Assembly: GCA_963791625.1 (NCBI GenBank)
Contig: CAWBTA010000006.1
Coordinates: 1,302,001 to 1,366,000, forward strand
DNA: 64,000 bases
From: JANMCE01 sp963791625
GTDB lineage: Bacteria > Actinomycetota > Acidimicrobiia > Acidimicrobiales > Ilumatobacteraceae
Direction of reading: 5' to 3'
In this document: positions 16,626 through 26,381 of the stretch, piece after piece
How positions within the stretch are numbered: the first letter of the stretch is position 1
Layout of the letters: each line of letters starts with the position of its first letter
Made by a program: the position numbers and the translations under genes
Notes under the pieces: generated by a model
What the model was told of the DNA's origin: nothing
The model's database searches: none
Seen by the model: only the letters and a program-made list of their open reading frames with translations

Positions 16626-17344
16626 GTGTCGACGCCGCCGAACCGACGGTCGCGCCGCTGAAACTCGCGCACGGCATCGGCCAGATGTTCCTTGCGGAAG
16701 TCGGGCCACAGCACGTCGGTAAAGATCAGTTCGGAATAGGCCAGTTCCCACAGCAAGAAGTTGGAGATGCGGTACTCGCCCGATGTGCGTACAACCACAT
16801 CGGGGTCGGGCATATCCGAGTGATAGAGGTGCTTGCGGATCGCCTTTTCATCCACCTGATCGGCGGTGATGCCCTCGGCCACCATGGCCTTCACGGCGTC
16901 GACAATCTCGGCCCGACCGCCGTAGTTGAACGCGAAGGTCAAGGTGAGCGTGCGGTTGTCTTTCGTAAGCTCAATCGCCTCGTCCTGCCGCTTCAACAGG
17001 CGGCGCGGCACCCGCCAGTCACGGCGACCGGCGAAGCGGATGCGCACGCCCTGCTTGTTCAACTCGTCCCGGCGGCGAAGGAGAATGTCTTCGTTGAAGC
17101 GCATGAGGAAGCGCACTTCGTCCACCGGACGGCGCCAGTTCTCGGTGGAAAACGCATAGACGGTGAGCCAGGACACGCCGAGTTCAAGCGCGCCCTGCAC
17201 CGCGTCGAACAGCGCTTCTTCGCCGGCCGCATGGCCTTCGGTGCGCTTGAGACCTCGCTGCTGCGCCCAACGACCATTTCCATCCATGACACAGCCGATA
17301 TGGGCTGGGATACGCGACTGGTCGATTCCATCCAACAGGCCCAT
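16622..17344 (-). CDS. uppS: Isoprenyl diphosphate synthase, undecaprenyl type
   Basis: 240 residues of the cis-prenyltransferase family, making the polyprenyl carrier for cell-wall synthesis. Catalytic Asp in HIGCVMDGNGRWA (about 16-28); further signatures YAFSTENWRRP (about 63) and RTSGEYRISNFLLWELAYSE (about 185), the last with Tyr where Gln is more usual. ATG at 17344 preferred; GTG one codon before is possible. First gene of the uppS-recO-glyS unit, divergent from dinG. Confidence 0.94.
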   Translation of the reverse strand: MGLLDGIDQSRIPAHIGCVMDGNGRWAQQRGLKRTEGHAAGEEALFDAVQGALELGVSWLTVYAFSTENWRRPVDEVRFLMRFNEDILLRRRDELNKQGVRIRFAGRRDWRVPRRLLKRQDEAIELTKDNRTLTLTFAFNYGGRAEIVDAVKAMVAEGITADQVDEKAIRKHLYHSDMPDPDVVVRTSGEYRISNFLLWELAYSELIFTDVLWPDFRKEHLADAVREFQRRDRRFGGVDT

Positions 17345-17437
17345 CACCCTTACGTTACCGCCCGCGCCGGTTGCGCAGCGGTTCCTTGCGCGACGGGTCC
17401 GGGTCGCTGGGGCTGCAGGGTTCTACGATGGTTGGTC

Positions 17438-19333
17438 GTGCCATCCCTCGCCGACCAGACGGTTTCCGAACTCAGCCGTCTTGTCACCGAGCTGGCCGGT
17501 GGTGGTGAAGCACGACCAGGCCAGGAGAAAATGGCCGTCGCCATTGCCGACGCCATCACCGCCGGACGACACCTCGTGGTCGAGGCCGGAACGGGTACCG
17601 GCAAGTCGTTGGCCTACCTGGTGCCCATCATCGAATCCGGCAAACGGGTCGTGATCGCCACGGCCACCAAGGCGCTGCAGGACCAACTGGCAACCAAGGA
17701 TCTACCCTTCGTACAGAAGCACATGACACACCCGTTCGACTGGGCCGTACTGAAAGGCCGCAGCAACTACCTGTGTCTGCAACGACTGCGAGAGGCGCAG
17801 TCAGGAGCCGACGGGCAGCTTGAACTGGACGATGTGAGCCCACAGATCAAGGCCGAAGTTCGCAAGCTGATCGAGTGGTCGGGCGTGACCCAATCGGGCG
17901 ATCCGACCGAGCTCGATTGGGCGCCGTCACCCCGAGCATGGCAGCTGGTCAGCACGACTGCTGAGGAATGCCCCGGTGCGCAGAAGTGCCCGATGGGTGA
18001 CCCGTGTCTGGCCGAGATGGCCCGCAAGCGTGCCGCCGTCGCCGATGTACTCGTCGTGAACACCCACCTATACGGAACCCACCTGGCATCGGGTGGAGTG
18101 GTGCTGCCCGAGCACGAGGTCGTCGTGTTCGACGAAGCCCACCAGCTGGAAGACACCATCACCGACACCAGTGGCGCCTCGCTCGGCCCGGGTCGCTTCC
18201 TCAACCTCGCCCGACTGGTACGACTGGTGCTGGCCGACGACGCCCTCGTCTCCGAGTTGGCCGGCGCGGCCACGTTGCTCACGCAGTCACTCCTGCCGTT
18301 CGTCGACAAGCGACTCCCCCGCCCCTTGCCACCCGGCATCGTCGATGGGCTGATGACCATCCGCGGGCGCGTCGACAAAGCCCAGGGCGAACTGCGGGCC
18401 ATCGACAGCGACATCGGCGACGTGGCCCAACGAAAGCTCCGAGCGCAACGCGCCGTGCTCGGTGTCATCAACGACATCGACACCGCACTCACCTACGCAA
18501 CCGGGATGGTGGCATGGGTGGAAGGTCCCGCCGACCGAGCCCAGCTTGCGCTGGCTCCCATCGATGTCGGCCCTGTGCTGCACGAAGGCGTGTGGACAGT
18601 ACGCACCGCGATTTTGACGAGTGCGACGATTCCGCTTGGTCTGGTCAGCCGCGTCGGGTTGCCTGTTGAGAAGACCGACGAGTTAGCAGTCGACAGCCCC
18701 TTCGACTACGCCAACAACGGACTGCTCTACTGCGCCACGCACCTGCCCGACCCTCGCCAGCCGGCGTTCGGCAAAGCGGTACACGATGAACTGGAAGCGC
18801 TCATCACCGCGGCCGGTGGGCGCACGCTGGCGCTGTTCACGAGCTGGAAGGCCATGGACGCCGCGCTCGAAGCGTTACGGCCGCGCCTGCCGTTCAAGCT
18901 GCTCGGTCAGCGGGATCTCCCCAAGCCCGCGTTGATTGCCGAGTTCAAGTCCGATCCGTCTATCTGCCTGTTCGCGACGGCCGGGCTGTTCCAGGGCATC
19001 GACATTCCCGGCGAAACGCTCAGTCTGGTCACCATTGACCGACTGCCGTTTCCCCGACCCGATGACCCGCTGCTGGACGCTCGACGCGAGGCCGCCGGCG
19101 CCGACGCGTTCCGCCTGGTCGACCTTCCCCGAGCCACCACCATGCTGGCCCAAGCCGCCGGACGGCTCATCCGCAGCGTGCACGACCAGGGTGTCGTCGC
19201 CATCTTCGACCCACGCCTCAACAAGGCCAACTACCGATGGGACGTTGTGAAGGCGTTGCCTCCGATGAAACGCACCCGCCACCGCGCGGATGCCGAAGCC
19301 TTCCTCCGCCACCTTGCGGCAGTCAAACCGTGA
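17438..19333 (+). CDS. dinG: DinG/XPD-type ATP-dependent DNA helicase
   Basis: 631 residues. Walker A is VVEAGTGTGKSLAYLVP near 47, motif II is VVFDEAHQLED near 232, and the C-terminal motifs (FATAGLFQGIDIPGE; LAQAAGRLIRS) are intact. Four cysteines (NYLCLQR near 112, then CPGAQKC and C in GDPC near 180-190) form the iron-sulfur cluster of XPD/DinG helicases. GTG at 17438 begins VPSLADQTVSELSRL; frame upstream is antisense to uppS and not coding. The 3' end overlaps the convergent mtrA stop by 11 bases. Confidence 0.93.
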   Translation: MPSLADQTVSELSRLVTELAGGGEARPGQEKMAVAIADAITAGRHLVVEAGTGTGKSLAYLVPIIESGKRVVIATATKALQDQLATKDLPFVQKHMTHPFDWAVLKGRSNYLCLQRLREAQSGADGQLELDDVSPQIKAEVRKLIEWSGVTQSGDPTELDWAPSPRAWQLVSTTAEECPGAQKCPMGDPCLAEMARKRAAVADVLVVNTHLYGTHLASGGVVLPEHEVVVFDEAHQLEDTITDTSGASLGPGRFLNLARLVRLVLADDALVSELAGAATLLTQSLLPFVDKRLPRPLPPGIVDGLMTIRGRVDKAQGELRAIDSDIGDVAQRKLRAQRAVLGVINDIDTALTYATGMVAWVEGPADRAQLALAPIDVGPVLHEGVWTVRTAILTSATIPLGLVSRVGLPVEKTDELAVDSPFDYANNGLLYCATHLPDPRQPAFGKAVHDELEALITAAGGRTLALFTSWKAMDAALEALRPRLPFKLLGQRDLPKPALIAEFKSDPSICLFATAGLFQGIDIPGETLSLVTIDRLPFPRPDDPLLDARREAAGADAFRLVDLPRATTMLAQAAGRLIRSVHDQGVVAIFDPRLNKANYRWDVVKALPPMKRTRHRADAEAFLRHLAAVKP

Positions 19334-20003
19334 GTTTGTAGCCGATGCCTCGCACGGTTTGGATCAGTTTCGGGTCATCGGGTTGGTCTTCCACCTTGAC
19401 GCGAAGGCGGCGGATGTGGGCGTCGACCAGGCGGCTGTCGCCGAGGTATTCATAGCCCCAGACGCGCTCAAGCAGTTGGTCGCGGGAGAGCACGATGCCA
19501 GGGTGGTCTGCGAATTCGCACAGCAGCAGGAACTCGGTCTTGGTGAGCGGCAACTCTTCGCCACGCTTCAACACGACGCCCTGCTCGCGACGGAGCTCGA
19601 GGTCGCCCATGGCCACGGCTTTCGGCATCGTGGTGCCGTGGAGTTGCACCCGACGGAGCAGCGCCCGGATGCGGGCAGCCAACTCCTTGGGGATGACCGG
19701 CTTGGTGACGTAGTCATCAGCGCCCGCTTCAAGACCGACGACGAGGTCGTAGGTATCGGTCTGGGCCGTCACAATCATGATGGGCACAATGCTCTTGGCC
19801 CGCAGCGTGCGGCAGACCTCGAAGCCCTGAATATCGGGCAGCCGAAGGTCAAGCAGCACCAGGTCGGGCTCTTCTCGTTCGAAGGCCGCCAAGCCACTTC
19901 TGCCGTCCCGCGCTTCGGTCACGACATAGCCCTCATCCTCCAACGCAAGGCGCAGCACGAGGCGAATATCGTCGTCATCTTCAATAAACAGCAGCCGGTT
20001 CAC
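19323..20003 (-). CDS. mtrA: OmpR-family response regulator, MtrA-like
   Basis: 226 residues. Receiver domain with acidic pocket EDDDD at 8-12, phospho-acceptor Asp near 53 (LVLLDLRLPD), Thr in MIVTAQ and Lys in VTKPV. The C-terminal winged helix ends GDSRLVDAHIRRLRVKVEDQP and VRGIGYKL. The divergent neighbours encode a (broken) histidine kinase and a GerMN lipoprotein, matching the mtrA-mtrB-lpqB set of actinobacteria, although here mtrA is divergent from the kinase gene rather than upstream in one operon. Minus-strand GAAGGACGACC precedes the ATG. Confidence 0.88.
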   Translation of the reverse strand: MNRLLFIEDDDDIRLVLRLALEDEGYVVTEARDGRSGLAAFEREEPDLVLLDLRLPDIQGFEVCRTLRAKSIVPIMIVTAQTDTYDLVVGLEAGADDYVTKPVIPKELAARIRALLRRVQLHGTTMPKAVAMGDLELRREQGVVLKRGEELPLTKTEFLLLCEFADHPGIVLSRDQLLERVWGYEYLGDSRLVDAHIRRLRVKVEDQPDDPKLIQTVRGIGYKLTV

Positions 20004-20198
20004 CGGTCGTCCTTCTTTCCTCGAAACATCTACCCGCCTTTGTTACACGAAACGAACAATTCTTGCGTCTTGTCGTCACATTACCGAGCCACAATCTGCA
20101 TGGGTCCACGCTGCTTGGTGAGGTGCCTCCTCCCCCTGGCGCCTCACCAACTCGTGGAAACGCTTACACTCTCCCCCATTCTGCGGGATGATGTCACG

Positions 20199-21639
20199 GT
20201 GAGCACAGCCCCTCCCCGTCGTAGGCCATGGGCTCTCGGCCTCCGTGCCCGCATCACGGTGGGCTTCTCGCTCCTCGGTTTGTTGGTTTCCGTCGGCCTC
20301 GCGCTCATCTCGTTCTACCTGGCCCAGCGAAACCTGCAGCGAGACTTCGATGCCAGCCGAATCACGGTTGCGGCGCCGAAGGCCCGCACTGCCCGGGATG
20401 CCTTGCGACCACCCAACGTGGACCAGCCGAAACGCTGCGCCAGACCACGTTGGCGAACTCGGAGGATGGATTTGTGGCTGTCGTCAGCCGAGATCAGCTG
20501 TACGACTACTCGGGGCTCTACAAACCAGTGCAGGACACTCGAAAAGCTGTGGCCGATCATCACGAACCGATCGACCGGGACAGTCGGGAAAGGCGAGCGT
20601 CACGCTCGACAAGACGCGACTACCTGCTCGTCGCTATTAAGACACCATGCCCCCGCCGACGAGGTGCAAGATTACTCGGCACCTACGTACAGGGGTTCGA
20701 CTGGCCGGTCTCAAGACCACGCTGAGCACGCTGGGCGGATCGTTGGCAGCTGGCGCCACCGATCGCGACGTTGGTCGCAGCGGCAATCGGCTTGTGGACA
20801 AGTCCGACGAGTGCTTCGCCCGCTCGCCCGTGTCTCGGACGCTGCGAGCCGCTTGGCTTCGGGCAGCCTCGACACCCGACTGAAGAACGAATCCGACCCT
20901 GAACTGCAGCGACTTGCCACCTCGTTCAACGACATGGCCGACGCTGTCCAGGAGCGCATCCAGCGTGAAGCACGATTTGCTTCCGATGTGAGCCACGAAT
21001 TCGTACGCCTCTGCAGACGTTGATCGGCTCGATCGAAATGCTCGACGCCCGAAAGGCCGATCTCCCCGAGCGCTCCCGTCAGGCGCTGGAACTGCTGGTC
21101 GGCCAGACCAAGCGATTCCATCAGATGGTGCTCGACCTTTTGGAGATTTCCCGGCTCGACGCCGGCGCTGCCGACCTGCACACCGAACCGGTACTGCTCG
21201 ATCAGTTCGTCAGTCGTGTCGCCAGCCGTTACGGCTATGCGCACGTGCCGGTCATCACCGAAGTCCACATGGCAGCAGCAACCCGTCGTCGGTCGATCGG
21301 CGACGTCTTGAACGGGCGCTCGCCAATCTGCTGGGCAATGCCGAGAACCACGCCGGGCGGACCGGTGCAGATCACCCTGTCGGGAGCCAGCAGCAACGTG
21401 GTCACGTCATTCACATGGGAGTTGAAGATGCCGGGCCTGGCGTGGCCGAGGCTGAACGTGATCGGATTTTCGAGAGGTTCGCACGTGGCGCGACGGCTCG
21501 ACACCGCGCCGGAACCGGACTGGGGCTGGCATTGGTGCACGAGCACATTCATCTTCAGGGCGGACGAGTGTGGGTGGAGGACCGACCCAACGGTGCCGGT
21601 GCCCGATTCGTTATCGAGCTTCCCGCAGAGGAGGAATAG
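20199..21639 (+). pseudogene. MtrB-like sensor histidine kinase, broken by many frameshifts
   Basis: Starting at GTG 20199 the product opens with a membrane helix (RARITVGFSLLGLLVSVGLALISFYLAQ). Recognisable kinase parts then appear in changing frames: a sensor region (FVAVVSRDQLYDYSGLYKP near 20470), HAMP (RRVLRPLARVSDAASRLASG, 20815-20870), dimerisation box FASDVSHE (20980), which shifts frame immediately, TLIGSIEMLDARKADL (21015), an N-box-like NLLGNAENHAGG (21325) and the G-box region ending ARFVIELPAEEE at 21639. At least six indels are needed. Protein-level conservation within each piece argues the breaks are recent or are sequencing errors. Confidence 0.8.
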
Positions 21640-22254
21640 ATGCGCCGATTCGCTATCATGCGTTGCATTGCTCGCGTTCGCGGGTTGCGGAACAACAACT
21701 ACCAGCGACAGCAAAGGCTTCCAGCCCATCGCCAGCAAGGAGGTTGACGTCGCCTTCAGAGAAACACCCACCACGACCACCACGGTCGCTCCCCCGGACC
21801 GGCTTCAACAACGGTCACCTACGACCTTGCCGCCGACCACGTTGCCGCCGACGACTGTGCCTTCCGAGGATGTCTTCCTCTACTTCATCACAGCGCCGAA
21901 GGCAAGCTGAAGCAGGTGCCCCGGCGACGACCGGTGCCGATACTGCCCCTGGAGGTAACCGCCGATCTGGCCAAGCCGGAGCCGGGGCTGAAGACCCTGG
22001 TATCGGCCAGGCATGGTGCAGAAGGTGGAGGTCAACAAGGTCACGAACGTCTCGCTGAACCCGGCCTACCGCCAACTGGCAGATACGTGAAAAGGTGCTG
22101 CTCATCGCCCAGCTCACCTGGACATTGACACGTTTGCGTGGCATATCGGCGGTGCAGTTCTCGATCGACGGAGAAGTGATCGAAGTGCCCGCCGATACCG
22201 GGGTTGATGACCGTGGTCGGACAAGCCGACTACCTCGATCGTGTCGTGAAGTAA
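21640..22254 (+). pseudogene. GerMN-domain lipoprotein (LpqB-like), frameshifted
   Basis: ATG at 21640 directly follows the kinase stop TAG. After about six codons the frame shifts to give a lipobox ALLAFAGCG (21665-21690), then a Thr/Pro linker (TTTTVAPP; TTLPPTTLPPTTVP), EDVFLYF near 21870, NKVTNVSLNPAYRQLADT (22030-22088), KVLLIAQLTWTLT (22093 on) and AVQFSIDGEVIEVPADTG, with the last piece LMTVVGQADYLDRVVK ending in TAA at 22252-22254. This is the GerMN layout of the lipoprotein that follows mtrB in actinobacteria. At least four frame changes are present. Confidence 0.7.
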
Positions 22255-22255
22255 C

Positions 22256-22500
22256 TCAAGCGGTCGGTACGGCCGCAAGCTGGGCGGCGGGTAGTTGCCT
22301 CCGGCCAACAGCCGCCACGCCGATTTCGTGAGGCCTACGACACGGTCGAGGCAGATTTCAACGAAGGCTGCGTGGGCAATGGCCCGCATTGCGCTCACGG
22401 CTTCCAGAAGCACCTTCGCCCCGGCGAGATCGATCGTTCCGACTGGCTCGAGACGAACTGATGGACCGGAGCCGTGGATTTCCAAAGCAAAGCTCGTCAT
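22256..22500 (-). CDS. Small STAS-like protein, probably frameshifted near its end
   Basis: GGGAGG precedes an ATG at 22500. The product (TSFALEIHGSGPSVRLEP, then VGTIDLAGAKVLLEAVSAM) resembles a STAS domain of anti-sigma-antagonist type, about 80 residues. The serine/threonine usually phosphorylated is not clear. The uninterrupted frame runs on to 22114 through the lipoprotein gene; shifting frame near 22290 instead gives RQLPAAQLAAVPTA and a stop at 22256, one base from the convergent lipoprotein stop, which is the more natural end. Treat the 3' end as uncertain. Confidence 0.5.
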
Positions 22501-22595
22501 TGATGCCCTCCCTGGTTGTGAACAGGGAAAGCGTGACGGGCTCGAGTGCGGAGCAACCGCGGGTTGTGTTACGAAATGATGACAAACCGTAACAT

Positions 22596-23444
22596 TTAGT
22601 CGCCGTCCACGCCGAGCAGTCGCTCCACGCGGTCGGGCCGATGCTGCCAGTTCTTATCGACCTTGACGAACAGTTCGAGGAACGCCCCCGGCGGCATCTG
22701 TTGACGCACCGCAATGCCAACGGCTTTGAGCAGGGCACCCTTCTTCCCGATCACCATGCCCTTTTGGCTGTCTCGCTCTACCAGGATTTCGCAGCGGACC
22801 CGGGGCCATTCCCACTCGGACACCCGGGTGGCAATGGAGTACGGCAGCTCCTGCTCGGTAAGGGCGAGCAGCTGCTCGCGCACGAGTTCGGCGACACGTA
22901 CGGCTTCGGGCTGATCGGTCAGCATGTCGTCGGGAAAGAATTGCGGGCCTTCCTGCATCCGGCCGACGAGGTGGTCGAGCAGCACGTCGACTCCTTCGCC
23001 GGTGGCGGCCGAGATCGGGAAGAAGGCCGAAGCGTCGATCGAACTGGCGGCGGTGAGCTGGGCCAGCACTGCCTCAGGCGAAGCGATGTCGGTCTTGTTC
23101 ACGACAATGACAACATCCTTCGGCACCCGAGTGGACACCCACTTGTCACCCTTGCCAAACGGCTTGGTGGCATCGAGCACAAAGCACACGACATCAACGC
23201 CGCTCAACGCCTCTGATGCCGATGCGTTCAGCCGCTCCCCCAGCGCCGTGACGGGCTTGTGGAGACCAGGGGTATCGACGAATACCAGTTGCGGACCCGG
23301 CCGGTTCATCACGCCGCGCACATTCACGCGGGTGGTCTGCGGTTTGTCGGAAACGATGGAGACCTTCAGTCCGCAGATCTGATTGACGAGGGTCGACTTC
23401 CCCACGTTGGGGCGTCCGACGACGCTGACGAATCCGGATTTCAT
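22596..23444 (-). CDS. era: GTPase Era
   Basis: 282 residues, needed for 16S rRNA maturation and small-subunit assembly. G1 VVGRPNVGKSTL (8-19), G2 with TTR near 38, G3 DTPGL (57-61), G4 NKTD (115-118). The C-terminal KH domain carries VERDSQKGMVIGKKGALLKAVG near 225-245. ATG at 23444 overlaps the stop of the CorC-like gene as ATGA. Last gene of phoH-ybeY-corC-era, a canonical order. Confidence 0.97.
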   Translation of the reverse strand: MKSGFVSVVGRPNVGKSTLVNQICGLKVSIVSDKPQTTRVNVRGVMNRPGPQLVFVDTPGLHKPVTALGERLNASASEALSGVDVVCFVLDATKPFGKGDKWVSTRVPKDVVIVVNKTDIASPEAVLAQLTAASSIDASAFFPISAATGEGVDVLLDHLVGRMQEGPQFFPDDMLTDQPEAVRVAELVREQLLALTEQELPYSIATRVSEWEWPRVRCEILVERDSQKGMVIGKKGALLKAVGIAVRQQMPPGAFLELFVKVDKNWQHRPDRVERLLGVDGD

Positions 23445-24739
23445 GATGCACCCATCTGTTCGTGATCGGTCAGCACGGGACGCGTGACCAACACCTGACT
23501 GACGCGACGACCATCCATGCGGATGGCACGAAACACGTGACCGTCGTAGTGCAACTCTTCACCCTCAGCAGGCACATGACCAAGCGATGAGAACACGAAC
23601 CCGCCGACGGTGTCCCAGTCCTCGTTCGGAATCTCGGTACCGAGTTGCTCGTTCACATCGTCGATCGAGGTGCCGCCGTCCATCAGCAGGTGACCCGATT
23701 CAAGCTCCTGCACATCGTCGGTCTCATTGTCGTACTCGTCCATGATGTCGCCGACGAGTTCCTCCAGGCAGTCCTCCAGGGTGACGAGGCCGGCGACGCC
23801 GCCGTACTCATCGATGAGGATCACCATGTGGAACTTCTCGGCCTGCATCTCGCGCATGAGACGCGTGAGCGGCTTGGTCTCCGGCACAAAGCGGGCGGTG
23901 CGCGACAGGGTGGACACGTGGTCGCTGCCGCGACCGGAACGTTCGGCCCGCATCATGTCTTTGGCATAGGCAATGCCAAGCACGTCGTCGGTGGTCTCGC
24001 CAACAACCGGCAGGCGTGAGTAGCCGTGTTCGATGGCCAGGTCGAGCGACGCGCTGACGGTGACGTCCTGCTCCACCACAACCATGTCAGGCCTCGGCAC
24101 CATCACCTCGCGCGCAACGGTGTCGCCGAACTCGAGCACCGACGCGATCAGTTCGCGTTCTTCGTGCTCGATGACATCATCATCAACGGCCGCGCCGACG
24201 ATGCCAAGGAGCTCCTGCTCGGAGACGAACGGGCCGCGCTGCAGTCCCTTGCCCGGCACAATGATGTTGGCCAGGCCGATCAAACCACGGGCCAAGGGCT
24301 GCAGCGGCGTGAGACGCGAAAGCGCAAGAACCGGACGGGCCGTTGCCAGAGCAACCCGATCGGAATCAACCGTGGCCCACGTCTTCGGCAGGACCTCCGC
24401 CAGCACAAAGACCAGCCCGACCGTACCGATATACGCCAGCGCCTGGCCCCAACGCGGAAGGGAGCGAACCGACACCACGGCCACCAGGAAGACAGCACCA
24501 ACCCGCACGATGGTGGACAGCAGCAGCAAGAGATTGATGTAACGATGTGGCTCTTCGGCCAGCCGAACCAGAGCTCTACCAGCAGCCTCGCGGTTGCTGG
24601 CCAGGGCAGCCGCCTTGGGCAAGCTGGTGCGACCCAGCGCCGATTCGGCTGCGGACAAGAACCCATCCACACCGAGCAGAGCCGCGATAGTCACCAGAAG
24701 CCAGACATCGCCGGAGCGAACATTGGCGAACACGTTCAT
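23441..24739 (-). CDS. CorC/HlyC-type CNNM transporter-associated protein with CBS pair
   Basis: 432 residues. N-terminal CNNM (DUF21) membrane domain with about four hydrophobic segments in 1-150. A CBS pair follows at about 205-330 (REVMVPRPDMVVVEQ; GYSRLPVVGET; FHMVILIDEYGGVAGLVTLEDCLEELVG), then the small CorC_HlyC FAD-like domain to the end (DWDTVGGFVFSSLGHVP). Homologues act in magnesium/cobalt homeostasis; 'hemolysin' is a legacy name. Overlaps ybeY upstream and era downstream by 4 bases each. Confidence 0.93.
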   Translation of the reverse strand: MNVFANVRSGDVWLLVTIAALLGVDGFLSAAESALGRTSLPKAAALASNREAAGRALVRLAEEPHRYINLLLLLSTIVRVGAVFLVAVVSVRSLPRWGQALAYIGTVGLVFVLAEVLPKTWATVDSDRVALATARPVLALSRLTPLQPLARGLIGLANIIVPGKGLQRGPFVSEQELLGIVGAAVDDDVIEHEERELIASVLEFGDTVAREVMVPRPDMVVVEQDVTVSASLDLAIEHGYSRLPVVGETTDDVLGIAYAKDMMRAERSGRGSDHVSTLSRTARFVPETKPLTRLMREMQAEKFHMVILIDEYGGVAGLVTLEDCLEELVGDIMDEYDNETDDVQELESGHLLMDGGTSIDDVNEQLGTEIPNEDWDTVGGFVFSSLGHVPAEGEELHYDGHVFRAIRMDGRRVSQVLVTRPVLTDHEQMGAS

Positions 24740-25329
24740 TCCTCGGGATGTTCCTGTCGAAAGGTGATCGGCGCTGGCCCGTGCCAGTGCAACTGCTCCA
24801 ACAATGCCACTTCGCGGGCCCGCATAACAGCCTTCTCTTCGAGCACCGCATGATCGTGACCGAGGACATGCAAGATGCCGTGCACAATGAGAAGCGCCAT
24901 CTCGTCGTCAACGGTGCCGGCGTGAGTAGGCGCCTGGCGGTTCGCAATGGCCGGACAGACCACCACATCACCAAGCAGCATCGGAATGTCGTCGAGGTCG
25001 ATCGGAGAGCGGTCGGGGCCGAGGCTGGTGGGTACCGGCATGGAGGCCAGTTCGCCCTCGGCGTCGATGGGAAAGGCCAGTACGTCGGTCGGACCGTTGG
25101 CACCCATGAACTCAAGGTTCAGTTCAGCCATGCTGGTCTCATCGACGAACAGTAAGCTGAGCTCGGTATTCCCGCGGATGCCTTCTGCGTGGAGAACCTG
25201 CTGGGCCAATGACGACCAGCGGGCAAGGTCGACGGGCAGCGTCTGCTCGTCGGCAACGAACACCTCGGGCTCACCCTCGCCTCCGAGCTTGCGATTGCCA
25301 GGCAGACTCGGGCGGTTGGTGTCAGGCAT
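24736..25329 (-). CDS. ybeY: Endoribonuclease YbeY
   Basis: 197 residues. The zinc motif HGILHVLGHDH near 155-165 fits H-x3-H-x5-H of YbeY, which trims the 16S rRNA 3' end and takes part in ribosome quality control. The N-terminus carries an extra stretch of about 25 residues before EVFVADEQ. ATG at 25329 overlaps the phoH stop by 8 bases. Member of phoH-ybeY-corC-era. Confidence 0.95.
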   Translation of the reverse strand: MPDTNRPSLPGNRKLGGEGEPEVFVADEQTLPVDLARWSSLAQQVLHAEGIRGNTELSLLFVDETSMAELNLEFMGANGPTDVLAFPIDAEGELASMPVPTSLGPDRSPIDLDDIPMLLGDVVVCPAIANRQAPTHAGTVDDEMALLIVHGILHVLGHDHAVLEEKAVMRAREVALLEQLHWHGPAPITFRQEHPEE

Positions 25330-26272
25330 GTTCGGCGACCTTTTCGTACGCGGCCACGATGTCGGCCACGATCTTGTGACGGACCACGTCGGCCCCCGAC
25401 AGGTGCACGAAGGCCAGGTTTTCGACACCGGTGAGCGTGCGTTCAAGACCATTCAGACCACTGCGACCACCCGCCACATCCACCTGGGTAACGTCACCGG
25501 TGACGACCACTTTGGAACCGAAGCCAATGCGGGTGAGGAACATCTTCATCTGCTCGGGCGTGGTGTTCTGCGCCTCATCGAGAATGATGAAACTGTTGTT
25601 CAAGGTGCGGCCGCGCATGAACGCCAGCGGTGCCACCTCGATCTTGCCCTGCTCCTGTAGCTTGGCCACGCCTTCGGCTTCAAGCATGTCGTGCAACGCG
25701 TCGTAGAGCGGACGCAGATATGGATCGACCTTGGCCATCAGGTCACCGGGAAGGAACCCGAGCCGCTCGCCTGCCTCTACTGCCGGCCGGGTGAGAATGA
25801 TGCGCGACACCTGCTTGGCTTGCAACGCTTGCACTGCGGTGGCCACCGCCAACCAACTCTTGCCCGTACCGGCCGGGCCGAGTCCGAACGTGATGACGTT
25901 GGTGCGGATGGCATCGACGTACTTCTTCTGTCCGCTGGTCTTCGGGCGCACGGTACGGCCTTTGGCACCGCGTAACACTTCGTCACCCAACACAAGACTC
26001 GGGCGCTCGGCGTCACGGATCATGCTGATCGAACGTCCGAGCGCGGCGCCGTCGAATCCCTGACCTTGCTGAAGCAAAAGCACCAGCTCAGTGAACAGCT
26101 CGCCGACGCTGTCTGCGTCAACGCCATCAATCACTATCTCGTTGCCGCGCACGACAATCTTGGTGTCTGGAAAGGCTTGTTCGATGGCTCGGAGGTGGCC
26201 GTCGCGGTGGCCGAGCAGCGCCACCATCAAATGGTTCCCGGGTACGGCAAACTCGACGTGAAACGAACTCAC
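25322..26272 (-). CDS. phoH: PhoH-like ATPase
   Basis: 316 residues. Walker A GPAGTGKSWLAVA near 128-140 and Walker B FIILDEAQNTTPEQMKMFLTRIG near 222. Further conserved: LTRPAVEAGERLGFLPGD and VVTGDVTQVD. An N-terminal KH-like region (KIVVRGNEIVIDGV) precedes. GTG start at 26272. PhoH-YbeY pairs are linked to RNA metabolism. First gene of the overlapping four-gene unit ending in era. Confidence 0.94.
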   Translation of the reverse strand: MSSFHVEFAVPGNHLMVALLGHRDGHLRAIEQAFPDTKIVVRGNEIVIDGVDADSVGELFTELVLLLQQGQGFDGAALGRSISMIRDAERPSLVLGDEVLRGAKGRTVRPKTSGQKKYVDAIRTNVITFGLGPAGTGKSWLAVATAVQALQAKQVSRIILTRPAVEAGERLGFLPGDLMAKVDPYLRPLYDALHDMLEAEGVAKLQEQGKIEVAPLAFMRGRTLNNSFIILDEAQNTTPEQMKMFLTRIGFGSKVVVTGDVTQVDVAGGRSGLNGLERTLTGVENLAFVHLSGADVVRHKIVADIVAAYEKVAEHA

Positions 26273-26381
26273 GAGCGCAACGCGGTGATCTTGGGAACGG
26301 ACTGCGGGACCATGTTGCGTTCAGGTTACCCGACGAAACTGGACCCGGACCGGTCGATTCGAGGAAGCAGCGACGTTCGGC

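Noticed and set aside
16460..17437. Upstream in-frame extension of dinG
   Set aside because: Antisense to recO and uppS and of non-protein composition; the helicase begins at the GTG at 17438.
20120..20153. GGTGAGG / CCTCACC inverted repeat between mtrA and mtrB
   Set aside because: Only seven pairs around an 18-base spacer in a region of doubtful sequence quality; not strong enough to call.
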